Positions 50,232 to 60,289 of a stretch of DNA of 64,000 bases are shown one piece after another (position 1 is the stretch's first letter; every line of letters begins with the position of its first letter). The notes beneath the pieces were generated by a model. It was not told the DNA's origin. It ran no database searches and saw only the letters and a program-made list of their open reading frames with translations. This DNA is from an uncultured Candidatus Melainabacteria bacterium (GTDB lineage Bacteria > Cyanobacteriota > Vampirovibrionia > Gastranaerophilales > Gastranaerophilaceae). The stretch covers positions 20,424-84,423 of the forward strand of contig CAKVIC010000012.1 of assembly GCA_934754655.1 (NCBI GenBank). The letters are read 5' to 3'. The position numbers were made by a program, and so were the translations under genes.

Positions 50232-50709
50232 AAATATCGGCGAGAATTCCTGTTAGCATTGCATATCTGAATTTTTTGATTCCAATTGCACCAAAATAAA
50301 CGGTTAAGACGTAAAAAGTTGTTTCAGAACTTCCAAGCATTATTGCGGACAATTTAGCAATATAAGAATCGGCTCCATGTTCAGTGGCTAACTCGGAGAA
50401 AATTCCAAGTGCGGCGGAACCTGATAGCGGTCTGGTTATCATTATTGGTAAAGTTTCTGTTGGTATATTTAATTTTGTAAAAAGAGGGCTTAATAAATTT
50501 GATAGTATTTCCATCGCACCAGACGCTCTGAAAATTGAAAATGCTACAATTAAAGCAACTAAATATGGAATTATTGAAATTGCAACTTTAAATCCGTCTT
50601 TTGCTCCTTCCACGAATTCTTCATATACATTTACTTTTTTACACGTAGCATAAATTAGAATAAATAATATAAATATTGGTAATATCGTATTAGAAATAAG
50701 TTTTATCAC
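50173..50709 (-). CDS. spmB: Spore maturation protein B-like membrane protein
   Basis: A 178-residue inner-membrane protein with a nucleoside-transporter-gate-like fold: hydrophobic segments include ISNTILPIFILFILIYAT, ISIIPYLVALIVAFSIF and ILADIFSFVLAVLVANLFFL. The conserved loops ITRPLSGSAALGIFSELATE and MLGSSETTFYVLTVYFG are SpmB signatures. SpmA and SpmB are needed for spore core dehydration in Bacillus, but pairs also occur in many non-sporulating bacteria. It begins four bases inside spmA (ATGA overlap), and its 3' end overlaps the zinc-ribbon gene. Confidence 0.9.
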   Translation of the reverse strand: MIKLISNTILPIFILFILIYATCKKVNVYEEFVEGAKDGFKVAISIIPYLVALIVAFSIFRASGAMEILSNLLSPLFTKLNIPTETLPIMITRPLSGSAALGIFSELATEHGADSYIAKLSAIMLGSSETTFYVLTVYFGAIGIKKFRYAMLTGILADIFSFVLAVLVANLFFLPNIG

Positions 50710-51299
50710 AAATGATTCTCCTTAGCATGCCAAATCTTTTTTAAACATAATGAGATTAATATTGCAAAAATAAAGGAAATCGTTGTAACAATTAAGGTTG
50801 GCAATATAATGTCTGTAGGATTTTTTGCTCCAAGCCCTGTTAAAATTGCTATTACGGTTGCCGGTATGATTTGAAATCCTGCGGTATTCATTCCTAAAAA
50901 CATGCACATGCTATCAGATGCTACAGTTTTATTTTTATTTTCTTCTTGAAGTTCTTGCATTGCTTTTATGCCAATTGGAGTTGCTGCGTTAGTTAAACCT
51001 AAAGCATTTGCACTAATACTCATTGCAATATCGCCAATTGCCGGTGAATTTTGTGGAATATCTGAAAATATTTTTTTTGTAATCGGTTTTAAAATTTTTG
51101 CTATTATATTAATAATTCCGGCTTTTTCTGCAATTCGCATAACGCCAAGCCAAAAAGCCATGATTCCAATTAAAGAAAATGCAATTTTAACTGCAATGTT
51201 ACAAGATGTTAATAATGAGGTATTAACTTCTTCCAGTCTGCCATTAACAAACCCTATTATCAAAGATATTGATATTAAAAGCAAAAATATATAATTCAT
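50706..51299 (-). CDS. spmA: Spore maturation protein A-like membrane protein
   Basis: A 197-residue membrane protein with hydrophobic segments such as YIFLLLISISLIIGFVNG, AFSLIGIMAFWLGVMRIAE, and a C-terminal LIVTTISFIFAILISLCL. The gate-family motifs SPAIGDIAMSISANALGLTN and ATPIGIKAMQEL and MCMFLGMNTAGFQIIPAT are seen. It forms an spmA-spmB operon with a four-base overlap. The transported substrate, if any, is unknown. Confidence 0.9.
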   Translation of the reverse strand: MNYIFLLLISISLIIGFVNGRLEEVNTSLLTSCNIAVKIAFSLIGIMAFWLGVMRIAEKAGIINIIAKILKPITKKIFSDIPQNSPAIGDIAMSISANALGLTNAATPIGIKAMQELQEENKNKTVASDSMCMFLGMNTAGFQIIPATVIAILTGLGAKNPTDIILPTLIVTTISFIFAILISLCLKKIWHAKENHL

Positions 51300-51422
51300 T
51301 AAATTTTATTCCCTTAATTTGTTAATATTTATATTAAAAAAAAATTTATGATTTGTCACTATTTTTATATTATTATATAATAAATAATGAATGTACTTAA
51401 AATAATATGTGGATAGTTTTTT

Positions 51423-54400
51423 ATGGCAGATTTTGACAATATTACAGAGATAAATGAAAATTTTAGCACAATAAAGACCTTGTTAAATTCAATTAGAGCA
51501 CAAGGCATACTTAATACATCGGATGTAGACAAGGTTTTGTCCGGTATAAATTCTAAGTTAGAGAGATTGAATACTGAAGAAGATATTGATTTAATAAAAA
51601 TCTTCTTGTCAGAACTTAAACAAAACTTAGAGGAAAGGCATGCCACTTTAATTGCTAAGTTTGGTGCTATAGAATCTTTGTTTACAAATTTGTTGAAAAA
51701 CAGTTCTGAAATGTTGAAATCATCAGAAGTTAAAGAACTTTTTGATATAGTTGCAACTAATTTATCAGTATTTTCTCGTGAAATTGTTGCTCAAAAGGAA
51801 AATTTAACGGATATTTCTTTGCGTTTAGATGCTTTGAGATCAGATGATACGAAAGAAAAAAATATTATTAAAAATATTGCATTGTTAAAGCCTGATTTGG
51901 AGCGTTTAAATAATGGATTTGATTCTATTGTTTTGAGTTTGAATGATAATTTCAAATCAATGATTAAAACTATTTCTACAATTGATAAAACGGAATACTT
52001 GGATAGATTTTCTGCAAATTTAGCATCTATACAAGAAACTACGGGAATGTCAATTTCGGCTGTGCAAATTTTGGATAAAAAGACCAGCCAAATTGATGAT
52101 TATATAAAGGAATTGGCGACAAAAGAAGACTTGAATTCGACAAATAAACGTTTGGTTGAGATTTTTGCGTCAACTCAAGATATTAATTCTGCGTTTGATG
52201 AATTAAATCAACATTGCCATAAATTTGATAATTTGGCTGAAAAAATTGATGCTTCTGTTAATATTGTTGTAAGTTTAAAAACTTTGCTTGCTGATAATTT
52301 TGATTCTCAATCGCAAATGTTGACTCAACGTTTAACAGATATTTTAGGTAAATTTTCGGAAATTGAAACTGATGAACAGTTTAATAGTGTTAAATCTGAT
52401 TTAGAAACTATTATAAAAAATCTTGATAATTATTTCGCAAATTTCGATGTGACTTCATCAGAAACAATAAATGAAATTAGAAAAGTTTATAATTTGTTGC
52501 ATGATTTAAATATTGATGTGACGCTAAAGAATTTTGAGAATGTTGTTTCTAATTCAGAAGATGCTATAAAGGCGCATATAGATGAAACTTCAAAAATCCA
52601 ATCATCTTTGAGCGAGGCGCATATTTCGCATGTTTTGCAAGACATTAATTCAAGCACAGAATCTTTGACTGCAAAATTGGCGCAAACTCAAAATTCATTG
52701 GCTCAAATATGTGACACGAATTTTTCATCAGTATTTGAGGATATTAAAGGCTTAAAAAGTGTTCTTTCGCAGATAGATGAAAATACAATGGCTGCTAATA
52801 GTGCTATTTTTTCAAGTATTTCTGACAGATTATCTGCTTTTGAGGGTAATTTAAAAGACTCTTTGGATGTTCAACAAAAAACTATTTTTGAAACTTCAAA
52901 CCAATTAACAGCGCAAGTCGCTGCTTTAAAAGATTTGTCTAACACAATTGATTATAAACTTGATTCTTCAATTGTTGAATTAAATAATACAAAAATTGAG
53001 TTTGCGCCATTAAAAGATTCTATCAACGAGGTTTTGGCGTTGGATTTTGTCAATGTTGTAAAGGATTTGAGAGTTGATTTATATGCTTCTAAGCAAGAAT
53101 TGGAGAACAATATTGAAAAATCTACAGGTGAACTTTCAGAAAAAGTTACTGAAGATTTATTTGGAAAATATCAACTTATTATTAATAAATTAGAAACAAC
53201 TGAAGATGTCATTAAAGAAACTCAATTTAAATCTTTGGTTGAAATAAAAACAATTTTGGAAAAAATTTCCGGTTCTATTATTGATGTTATTTCTTACGTT
53301 TCAGAACAAAAAAGTGGTAATTCAACCATTGTTATAGATAGAATAGAAACTTTAGCAAGTGAAATCAAGGATACGGGGCTTAATTATGTTGAAAATGTTA
53401 GAGATGTTGTAGATGTAATCAGAGCTCAAGTTGATAATGGGTTAAAGAATTTTGAAATTGATTCTGCATCTAAATTTCATTCTTTAGAAAATGTGGTTGC
53501 TAAAAATTCAGAAGATGTTCAAAGTGCAATAAAAATTTCTTACAATAAATTGCTTGAAATTCAAGATTCATATCGTGAAATAAAGGAAGCTCTTGATATA
53601 AATGCTATTTCTTCAAAAGAAAATTTAGATACAATTATTAGCGCGAATGATACAGCAAAGAGTGATGTAAGTTTAAAAATTGAAGCAATAAAAAATGCAT
53701 TGTTGGATAAAATTGCTGATTTCAAACAAGATTTCACTTGTGAAAATGCTGATAAGATTAATGAAATACGTTTTGCGGTTGAAACTGTGGGTAGTCAACA
53801 ATCTAAAGAGATGTCGGAGCAAATAGAAAACATTAAAAGTTTGCTTTCTCAAGCGGCATCAAACAATATTCAGGCACGAAATGAAGTTATTAGTAAAATT
53901 GCGCAAAATTTTGATATTTTAAAAAATACAGTTGTTGAATCAACTAAAAATACAGAATCAAGTTTAAATACTGAAGTCGGTAAGGTTTTAGATGGATTTA
54001 ATGAAATCAAGGAAACTTTGAATCAGTTAGATACATTGATAGATGCGGATATGACACGTCAATTATCTATTATTGAGAATAATTTTGAAACCTTAATTTC
54101 GCAAATTTCAATTCTGTTTGAAAAAATTGATAATTCGTTGGTTAGTCATATTAATAACGAGTTTGATAAAGTTTCAGATTTGGTAAAAATTTCAATTGAT
54201 GAGCGTTTAGATGCTTATAAAGCAAAAATTGAAGCTTCTTTTGATAATATTCAAGAAAGAGCCGGAAAACAAGCTGAATATATTGAAAATATTATTAATG
54301 CTTTAAAAAATGATGTTCAAAATGATTGGCAAATTTATTCTGCAAAAAATACTGAGCAAATTGAAAATCTGTCAAACAATTTAAAACTGCTTCTTGAAGA

Positions 54401-57400
54401 TAATTCAAAATTAACTGCAAATGATTATTTAGCGTTGGAAACAAGTTTTAAAGATGTTGCTAATTCAATTCTTGAAAATAGTTCATTATTAAAAGAAAAT
54501 GTTGATGCAAAACTTCAAGAAATAACGACTGCTTTAAAAACTTTAGATGAAGAAAATTCTCTTAAATCTGAAAAAATAAAAGAATCGATAACAAGCATTT
54601 TGAATAACAACTTAGCTCAAATTAATGCAAGCAATTCTTCTAATTTAGCCGAAATACAAAATGCGACTGCAAATGCCATAAATACTGCATTTGCTCAAAT
54701 AAGTGAAAGAGATGTTGTTGTTAATACAACAGTTTCGAATCTTTCATCTCAAGTGGATAAAAATTCTGGTTTAGTAGAAAATATTTTAGCTAAAGTATCT
54801 AATTTGCAAGGTCTGACTTTAGAAAATGAAAATACATTATCTTCAATAAATACGCTAAATGAAAGACAATCTGAAAATCTTAATAATATAGTTGAGGCTC
54901 AGACTGAAAATTGTGCGAAATTGAATAATATTGAAGATTCAATAAATAACTTTAATAATAAATTCGAAAATGCAGAAACTCAAATTGTAAGCGAGCTTGC
55001 TGATTTAAAAGATAATTCATTAAAGTTAAATGAAACAGTAACAAATTTGGCAGATTTAGCAGGCGTAAATAAAGAAGTTTTCGAAAAATTAAATAATACT
55101 GCAGAAAATACTTCTAAAACTTTAGAAAATTTATCAGAAATAGATTCTATAAATAAGAATTTGTTGATTAATATTAATCAAAATGTTGATGAAAAATCTG
55201 TAGAAATTCTTCAAAAAATTAATGAAGGTATCGAAAATAACAATATTCAAAATGAAAAGTTAGATGAATTTAAAGAAAATCTTTCAAAAGCATCAAATTA
55301 TGCTGAACAAAATAATGAAATAATTTTGAATGTTGAAAGTATGCTTAATATGAGCATAGAGAAACGTCAAGAAGCAATAACTTCTATTAATCAATCGCTA
55401 GATTCTGCTCGCAGTTCTATTTCTCAATTAAGTGAGTCTATTTCAGAAAAAGCTGAATTAATCAAAACTTTTGCAGAAAATCTTTCAGAAAAAGATTTGA
55501 TTGAAATTAAACAACAATTATCTGAAATTTCAGAGTTGGCAAATACGCAAAAAGAATGCATAAAATCAAATCAAGAAAATATTATCAAAACGTGTTCAAA
55601 TGAGATAAATAATATTTCTAATTTAGTAGAAAAAGAAACTGACATTATAATGGCAGAATTAATTGAACAATTTGATTTGATGAAGAAATCACAAAATGAT
55701 GATTTGGCTGGTTTATCATCAAAAATTGAAGAAATCATCACTTCTCAATTGTTTGCTAATATTGAGGATATCAAGTCTTATTTTGATGTAAAAATGGATT
55801 CTGAAAATGTTTCAGGTAGGTTAGATGTTTTAAGAGCTGAATTATCAGAAAAAATTAATGAAACTCTTACGCAAATGAATGGTTTGTTAAAGTCTGATGT
55901 GTACACAACATCTATTTCAGATTTTAGAGTTGCAAACGAATTGTTGGTGAATAATGCAGTTGAATCAATTAATGATAGTATTAGCAATTTTGTTGCAAAC
56001 AATACAGAAGTTTTAAAAGTAAGTATTGGAGAAGATTACAAAAATCTACTTCATAAGCTTGATATTTTTGATAAAAATTTCAAGGATGCGCTTGTTGATA
56101 AGTATGAAGAAATAAAGCTTTTATCAAATAATTACAATGAATCTGTAAAACATGTAGAAAGTTCAATTTTTGGAATTTTATCAAATTTTGATGTCAAAAC
56201 TACTGTTTTGAGTGATAAAATCGATGCCGTAACAAAAGATTTAGGAGTTTTAAATAGTAATTTTGAAGGTTTAAAGGCTCAAATTTCTAACAAAGAATTT
56301 GATGAAGCTTTTCAAACGGCTTTAAATAAACAAATTGAAGGCATAAAAGATTTAATTTGCGATAATTTAAATTATATTGAAGATATTAATGAATTATGCG
56401 TAAATAATTTACCTAATGTTTCAGAATTAAGTGCAACATTAAAATATTCAGTAGCAAATTCAATAACTGAAATTTCGCAAAAAATTGATTCGCAAAATTT
56501 TGCGGAACAAATCGAAAATGATTTAAAAGTATTAAAATCAGATATTATTACTCAAATTTTGAATATCTTTAATCAAATTTCATTTGTTGCAGAACAAGAA
56601 GAAATTTTAGATTATATTGATGTCAAGCATTCAGAACTTGTTGAGGTTTTAAGTCATATTGTAACAACTTCTGCGGATGTTAAAGATTCCATTGATGTTG
56701 TTGATATGAAACTTGATTCTGTGAAAGAAGATATTAAATCTCTTAATAAAAAGATACAAATGATTTTATCAGATGATGAAGAAGACATTGACTATGCATA
56801 TAGCTTGCGAGATTTAGAATCTGATATTGCCAATTTGCGTTTAGTTTTAAATGAAATGAAAGAAAGTGGCGCTGGTGATGATATAAAGAAATTGGCAAGT
56901 TCTACAGAGGAAGTGTATAGTATTTTAGAAGCTTTAAAATCTGAATTGCCACAAAAATCAGATATAGAAAATATTTCAGAAGATATTGTAAGTATTAGTA
57001 CAAGAACAAATAAATTAATTTTAGCTTCTGATGAATCATATAAAACTTTGAAAGATAGCTTGCAAGAATTTAAGCTTGTAATTAATGATTTAGATGAAAG
57101 AACCAGAAATTTTGCAGAAGAAACAGGCATCAATAAAATTGATTCTAAGCTTGATTATATTAATTCAATGATGGCAAAAGGCGAAAAAACAAATCAAATA
57201 TTTAATCAAGTGTTTGAATATTTAGCAGAATGGGTTGATAATGCTGGTGTACAAATTTCTGGAATTTCTGATAAGGTAGAATCTTTAGATGAAATCGGGC
57301 AAATCAAGGTTATGCTTGCAGATTTAAAAGCTGAAGCTGAAGATGATTCAAGTGCAACTGAACTTGTTGAAACTTTAGGTCAAGTGTTTGATAAACAAAC

Positions 57401-57713
57401 AAAACGCATAACATCTTTAGAATCTAAATTAGATAAAATTATAGTAGAAACTACTATTAATAATAGAAATAATAAAATTGACATGTCGCCAATGGAAGAT
57501 ACTCTTAATAGATTTTTGGTTGCAATCGATGAAAAACTTTCTTCACAACAAGCAAGGATTGATTCTTTAGAAGCAAAGCTTGAAAGTGCAATGAGTTTGC
57601 TAGAGGAAAAAGAAACCGTTGAATTATCTAAAAAAGTTGGCGGTATGGATAGACGTATTACAAAATTAAACAAAACTATCGAAAAAATAGCGTCACATGT
57701 TATTGAAAACTAA
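51423..57713 (+). CDS. Giant coiled-coil protein of 2096 residues
   Basis: One uninterrupted frame of 6.3 kb encodes a protein of roughly 230 kDa that is almost entirely predicted helix with heptad character, rich in Asn, Ser, Glu, Lys, Ile and Leu, and poor in Cys, Pro, Gly and Trp. There is no signal peptide and no transmembrane span. Many segments follow an S-x-(I/L)-x-x-(I/L)-x-x-x-(I/L) pattern, e.g. NNKFENAETQIVSELADLKD, ELTQIFK-like turns being absent. A short acidic break SDDEEDIDYAYS lies near residue 1785. The closing part (MDRRITKLNKTIEKIASHVI) is basic. Such proteins act as cytoskeletal, polar or spacer elements; the function here is unknown. The frame overlaps the next start by 17 bp. 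Confidence 0.85.
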   Translation: MADFDNITEINENFSTIKTLLNSIRAQGILNTSDVDKVLSGINSKLERLNTEEDIDLIKIFLSELKQNLEERHATLIAKFGAIESLFTNLLKNSSEMLKSSEVKELFDIVATNLSVFSREIVAQKENLTDISLRLDALRSDDTKEKNIIKNIALLKPDLERLNNGFDSIVLSLNDNFKSMIKTISTIDKTEYLDRFSANLASIQETTGMSISAVQILDKKTSQIDDYIKELATKEDLNSTNKRLVEIFASTQDINSAFDELNQHCHKFDNLAEKIDASVNIVVSLKTLLADNFDSQSQMLTQRLTDILGKFSEIETDEQFNSVKSDLETIIKNLDNYFANFDVTSSETINEIRKVYNLLHDLNIDVTLKNFENVVSNSEDAIKAHIDETSKIQSSLSEAHISHVLQDINSSTESLTAKLAQTQNSLAQICDTNFSSVFEDIKGLKSVLSQIDENTMAANSAIFSSISDRLSAFEGNLKDSLDVQQKTIFETSNQLTAQVAALKDLSNTIDYKLDSSIVELNNTKIEFAPLKDSINEVLALDFVNVVKDLRVDLYASKQELENNIEKSTGELSEKVTEDLFGKYQLIINKLETTEDVIKETQFKSLVEIKTILEKISGSIIDVISYVSEQKSGNSTIVIDRIETLASEIKDTGLNYVENVRDVVDVIRAQVDNGLKNFEIDSASKFHSLENVVAKNSEDVQSAIKISYNKLLEIQDSYREIKEALDINAISSKENLDTIISANDTAKSDVSLKIEAIKNALLDKIADFKQDFTCENADKINEIRFAVETVGSQQSKEMSEQIENIKSLLSQAASNNIQARNEVISKIAQNFDILKNTVVESTKNTESSLNTEVGKVLDGFNEIKETLNQLDTLIDADMTRQLSIIENNFETLISQISILFEKIDNSLVSHINNEFDKVSDLVKISIDERLDAYKAKIEASFDNIQERAGKQAEYIENIINALKNDVQNDWQIYSAKNTEQIENLSNNLKLLLEDNSKLTANDYLALETSFKDVANSILENSSLLKENVDAKLQEITTALKTLDEENSLKSEKIKESITSILNNNLAQINASNSSNLAEIQNATANAINTAFAQISERDVVVNTTVSNLSSQVDKNSGLVENILAKVSNLQGLTLENENTLSSINTLNERQSENLNNIVEAQTENCAKLNNIEDSINNFNNKFENAETQIVSELADLKDNSLKLNETVTNLADLAGVNKEVFEKLNNTAENTSKTLENLSEIDSINKNLLININQNVDEKSVEILQKINEGIENNNIQNEKLDEFKENLSKASNYAEQNNEIILNVESMLNMSIEKRQEAITSINQSLDSARSSISQLSESISEKAELIKTFAENLSEKDLIEIKQQLSEISELANTQKECIKSNQENIIKTCSNEINNISNLVEKETDIIMAELIEQFDLMKKSQNDDLAGLSSKIEEIITSQLFANIEDIKSYFDVKMDSENVSGRLDVLRAELSEKINETLTQMNGLLKSDVYTTSISDFRVANELLVNNAVESINDSISNFVANNTEVLKVSIGEDYKNLLHKLDIFDKNFKDALVDKYEEIKLLSNNYNESVKHVESSIFGILSNFDVKTTVLSDKIDAVTKDLGVLNSNFEGLKAQISNKEFDEAFQTALNKQIEGIKDLICDNLNYIEDINELCVNNLPNVSELSATLKYSVANSITEISQKIDSQNFAEQIENDLKVLKSDIITQILNIFNQISFVAEQEEILDYIDVKHSELVEVLSHIVTTSADVKDSIDVVDMKLDSVKEDIKSLNKKIQMILSDDEEDIDYAYSLRDLESDIANLRLVLNEMKESGAGDDIKKLASSTEEVYSILEALKSELPQKSDIENISEDIVSISTRTNKLILASDESYKTLKDSLQEFKLVINDLDERTRNFAEETGINKIDSKLDYINSMMAKGEKTNQIFNQVFEYLAEWVDNAGVQISGISDKVESLDEIGQIKVMLADLKAEAEDDSSATELVETLGQVFDKQTKRITSLESKLDKIIVETTINNRNNKIDMSPMEDTLNRFLVAIDEKLSSQQARIDSLEAKLESAMSLLEEKETVELSKKVGGMDRRITKLNKTIEKIASHVIEN

Positions 57714-59094
57714 AGCTCAAAATAAACTTAAATCAATTGTAGGAACAACTAATGTTTTAACTTCTAAAGAAGAACGTTATTGTTATTCTTTTGATGCATT
57801 GAATTCAAGAGAGCAAGGTAAATTGCCGGATTCAGTGGTTTTTGTAGAATCTCAAGAGCAAGTACAAGAAGTTTTAAAATATGCTAATTTAAAAAAAATT
57901 CCGATAGTCGCAAGAGGTGCCGGCTCTAATATGGTTGGAGCGTGTTTATGTTTAGATTCTGGTATCGTTTTGAATTTTTCTAAAATGAATAAAATTTTAG
58001 AATTCAATAAATCGGATATGACAATAAGGGTTCAAGCAGGGCTTGTACTGGCGGATTTAATGAAATTTGTTGAATCACAAGGGTTGTATTATCCGGCATA
58101 TCCTTCTAGTTATAAAATTGCAACAGTTGGTGGCGCAATTGCTCAATCTTCAGGTGGAGCAATGTCTTTAAAATATGGAACAACAAAAGATTACATTTTA
58201 TCCATGAAAGTAGTTACGGCTCAAGGTGAAATTTTAAATTTGGGATGCGATACAATCAAAAATTCAACAGGTTATCATTTGGCTCAATTAATGATAGGTA
58301 GCGAAGGTACGCTGGGTGTTATTGTTGAAGCTACAATAAAATTGATTCCAAAACCTGAGTATAAAAAAGTAATTTGCGCATATTTTTCAGACATCGAATC
58401 AACGGTTAGTGCTGTAAATAGTATTTTAGAAAATAAGATTATTCCGGCAGCAATTGATTTTATGGATAAAAATTCTATCATAACTGTAGAAAATTATTCG
58501 AATTGCGGACTTAATATGAGCGCAGATACAATGCTTATAATGGAATTGCATGGTGACAGAATCTCTGTAGAAAATCAAAATAAAAAGATTATAAATATTT
58601 TAAATTCAGCGAACGCGTTTGAAATTCAAACTACTGATGATAATGAAGTTATAGAGAAAATTTGGGGAGCAAGGCAGGCTTCTTATTCAGCAACTACAAG
58701 GCTTGCTCCGGATGTGATTTCTGGTGATATTATTGTCCCACGTAAGAATTTGGTTGAGATGATAAAAAGATGTCGAGAAATTTATGACAAGTATAATTTA
58801 AAAATGTGCTTGGTTGGACATATTGGAGACGGAAATTTACACCCGCAAATAGCATTAAATATTGATAATGATAATGAGTATAAGAATTATAAAAATGCAC
58901 AAAAAGAACTTTTTGACGCTGTTTTAAAATATGAAGGAACAATTTCTGCAGAGCATGGAATTGGGGTGGAAAAAATTAATCATATAGATACTTTTATATC
59001 AAAAGAGGTTTTAGGGTATATGAAACAAATTAAAAAAGTTTTTGATCCAAATAATATTTTGAATCCGTATAAAATTTTTAAAATGAATGAATAA
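57697..59094 (+). CDS. FAD-linked oxidase, GlcD/lactate dehydrogenase type
   Basis: A 465-residue flavoprotein of the GlcD / D-lactate dehydrogenase group that oxidises 2-hydroxy acids. It shows the FAD_binding_4 motif IPIVARGAGSNMVGACLCLD (about residues 68-87), ATVGGAIAQSSGGAMSLKYG (about 146), IGSEGTLGVIVEATIKLIPK (about 203) and the C-terminal domain with VGHIGDGNLHPQIALN and TISAEHGIGVEKINHI (about 416). The partner FeS subunit (GlcF) is not next to it. The ATG overlaps the giant gene by 17 bp, so translation may be coupled. Confidence 0.92.
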   Translation: MLLKTKAQNKLKSIVGTTNVLTSKEERYCYSFDALNSREQGKLPDSVVFVESQEQVQEVLKYANLKKIPIVARGAGSNMVGACLCLDSGIVLNFSKMNKILEFNKSDMTIRVQAGLVLADLMKFVESQGLYYPAYPSSYKIATVGGAIAQSSGGAMSLKYGTTKDYILSMKVVTAQGEILNLGCDTIKNSTGYHLAQLMIGSEGTLGVIVEATIKLIPKPEYKKVICAYFSDIESTVSAVNSILENKIIPAAIDFMDKNSIITVENYSNCGLNMSADTMLIMELHGDRISVENQNKKIINILNSANAFEIQTTDDNEVIEKIWGARQASYSATTRLAPDVISGDIIVPRKNLVEMIKRCREIYDKYNLKMCLVGHIGDGNLHPQIALNIDNDNEYKNYKNAQKELFDAVLKYEGTISAEHGIGVEKINHIDTFISKEVLGYMKQIKKVFDPNNILNPYKIFKMNE

Positions 59095-59144
59095 AAATGT
59101 TTTTTTGAGTATAATATTGGAAGTAAGAATCAGGAGAAGGTCAG

Positions 59145-59459
59145 ATGGATATAATAGTTATAAATTGTACAGTTCCGGATAAAAAAATTGCAAACAATAT
59201 TGCAAAAATTTTATTGAAACATAAATTAGCAGCATGTGTATCAATCATGGAGAATGTTCATTCAACTTTTGTTTGGGATGGTGAAGTTTGTAAGGAAAAA
59301 GAAGTTTTGATGATGATAAAAACAAGACGTGCAAATTATGCAAAAGTTAAATTGGTTATTGAAGATATGCATCCATATACAGTTCCTGAAATAATAGCTT
59401 TGCCAATTGTTGATTGTTCAGAAGATTATTTGAAATGGATAATAAAAGAAACAGAATAA
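59145..59459 (+). CDS. cutA: Divalent-cation tolerance protein CutA
   Basis: A 104-residue trimeric ferredoxin-like protein. The motifs AACVSIMENVHSTFVWDGEV and KEKEVLMMIKTRRANYAKVK, then HPYTVPEIIALPI, cover the whole family signature. It has been linked to copper tolerance; its molecular role is unsettled. AGGAGAAGG precedes the start and a TATAAT box lies about 30 bp upstream. The next gene overlaps its end by 25 bp. Confidence 0.94.
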   Translation: MDIIVINCTVPDKKIANNIAKILLKHKLAACVSIMENVHSTFVWDGEVCKEKEVLMMIKTRRANYAKVKLVIEDMHPYTVPEIIALPIVDCSEDYLKWIIKETE

Positions 59460-60244
59460 ACGAGCTTGTTAAATATTTTGAAACATTAGGTATTGAAATT
59501 AATTTATGCAAGAATCGTGCTCGTGGGAATAAAGGTTTTTTTAAGGCGAAGGGTGAGTGTTTCAGAATTGATATTGCAAAATCTTTGTCAGAGGATGAAG
59601 TTTTGCGAGTTTTGATACATGAATTTGCGCATTATATTCACTATTTTTATGATAAAAAACTTAGTTCGTTAAATTTTATTTTGGGTAATGAGCTTGATGA
59701 GAATTTATTAGAAGAGCTGATAAGATTGACAGTTGATTGTATTTCGCAAAATGAAATTAGTCCGCTTTTTGAAAAAAAGAATCAGTTAAAATTGGATATA
59801 AAAAATTTATCTATACCAATAAAGGCTTCAATTCCAGATTTTAAACTTTCAATAAGATGCCGGGAACTTGAATCAAAAATAAACAAAACTTGCTATAAGT
59901 ATCTTTTAAAATATGATAGAGTAAAAATTTTGTCGGGATTTTCTGCAAAAATAATTTCAATAGCGGATTTGAAGAATGATTTAGATGAAAATGCCAAAAA
60001 TTACTTGTTAATAAAATCAAAACAACGCGCGATGAATCGTATAAATTCAAGAATTTCGAAATATAATAAATATTATAATTCTAATACAGAGCTGTTTGCG
60101 CGCTCCGTCGAAATGTTTGCTTTAAAACCTGAAATAACTAAAAAATTGGCACCGACAGTTTATCAAATTTATCAAAAAGCATTAGATGAAAATACTATTC
60201 CGTATTTTACACGTTTGATAAATTTATTGGTTATAAAATTTTAG
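59435..60244 (+). CDS. HExxH zincin-like protein, unknown
   Basis: A 269-residue soluble protein. An HExxH motif with an extra His is in VLIHEFAHYIHYFYDKK (about residues 64-80). The C-terminal SNTELFARSVEMFALKPE (about 220-237) has the E-L-F-A-R-x-x-E pattern often seen as the third-ligand helix in phage- and plasmid-associated metallopeptidase domains. A stretch of basic helices lies between. The start at 59435 is inside cutA; an AGAAG stretch precedes it, and TTG at 59414 would add seven residues. The substrate is unknown. Confidence 0.65.
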   Translation: MDNKRNRINELVKYFETLGIEINLCKNRARGNKGFFKAKGECFRIDIAKSLSEDEVLRVLIHEFAHYIHYFYDKKLSSLNFILGNELDENLLEELIRLTVDCISQNEISPLFEKKNQLKLDIKNLSIPIKASIPDFKLSIRCRELESKINKTCYKYLLKYDRVKILSGFSAKIISIADLKNDLDENAKNYLLIKSKQRAMNRINSRISKYNKYYNSNTELFARSVEMFALKPEITKKLAPTVYQIYQKALDENTIPYFTRLINLLVIKF

Positions 60245-60257
60245 TAAAAGAGGATGC

Positions 60258-60277
60258 GGAAAAACAATTATTTTTCC
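60258..60277. terminator. Weak bidirectional hairpin
   Basis: GGAAAAA/TTTTTCC (60258-60264 with 60271-60277) lies between convergent genes ending at 60244 and 60290. Confidence 0.45.
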
Positions 60278-60289
60278 TTCAAGTTCATT

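Noticed and set aside
50173..51299. spmAB as evidence for sporulation
   Set aside because: SpmA/B pairs are found in many non-sporulating bacteria; no other spore gene is in the window.
51423..57713. Minus-strand frames of 74-113 codons inside the giant gene
   Set aside because: They lack ribosome binding sites, are shadows of the biased codon use of the long frame, and resemble no protein family.
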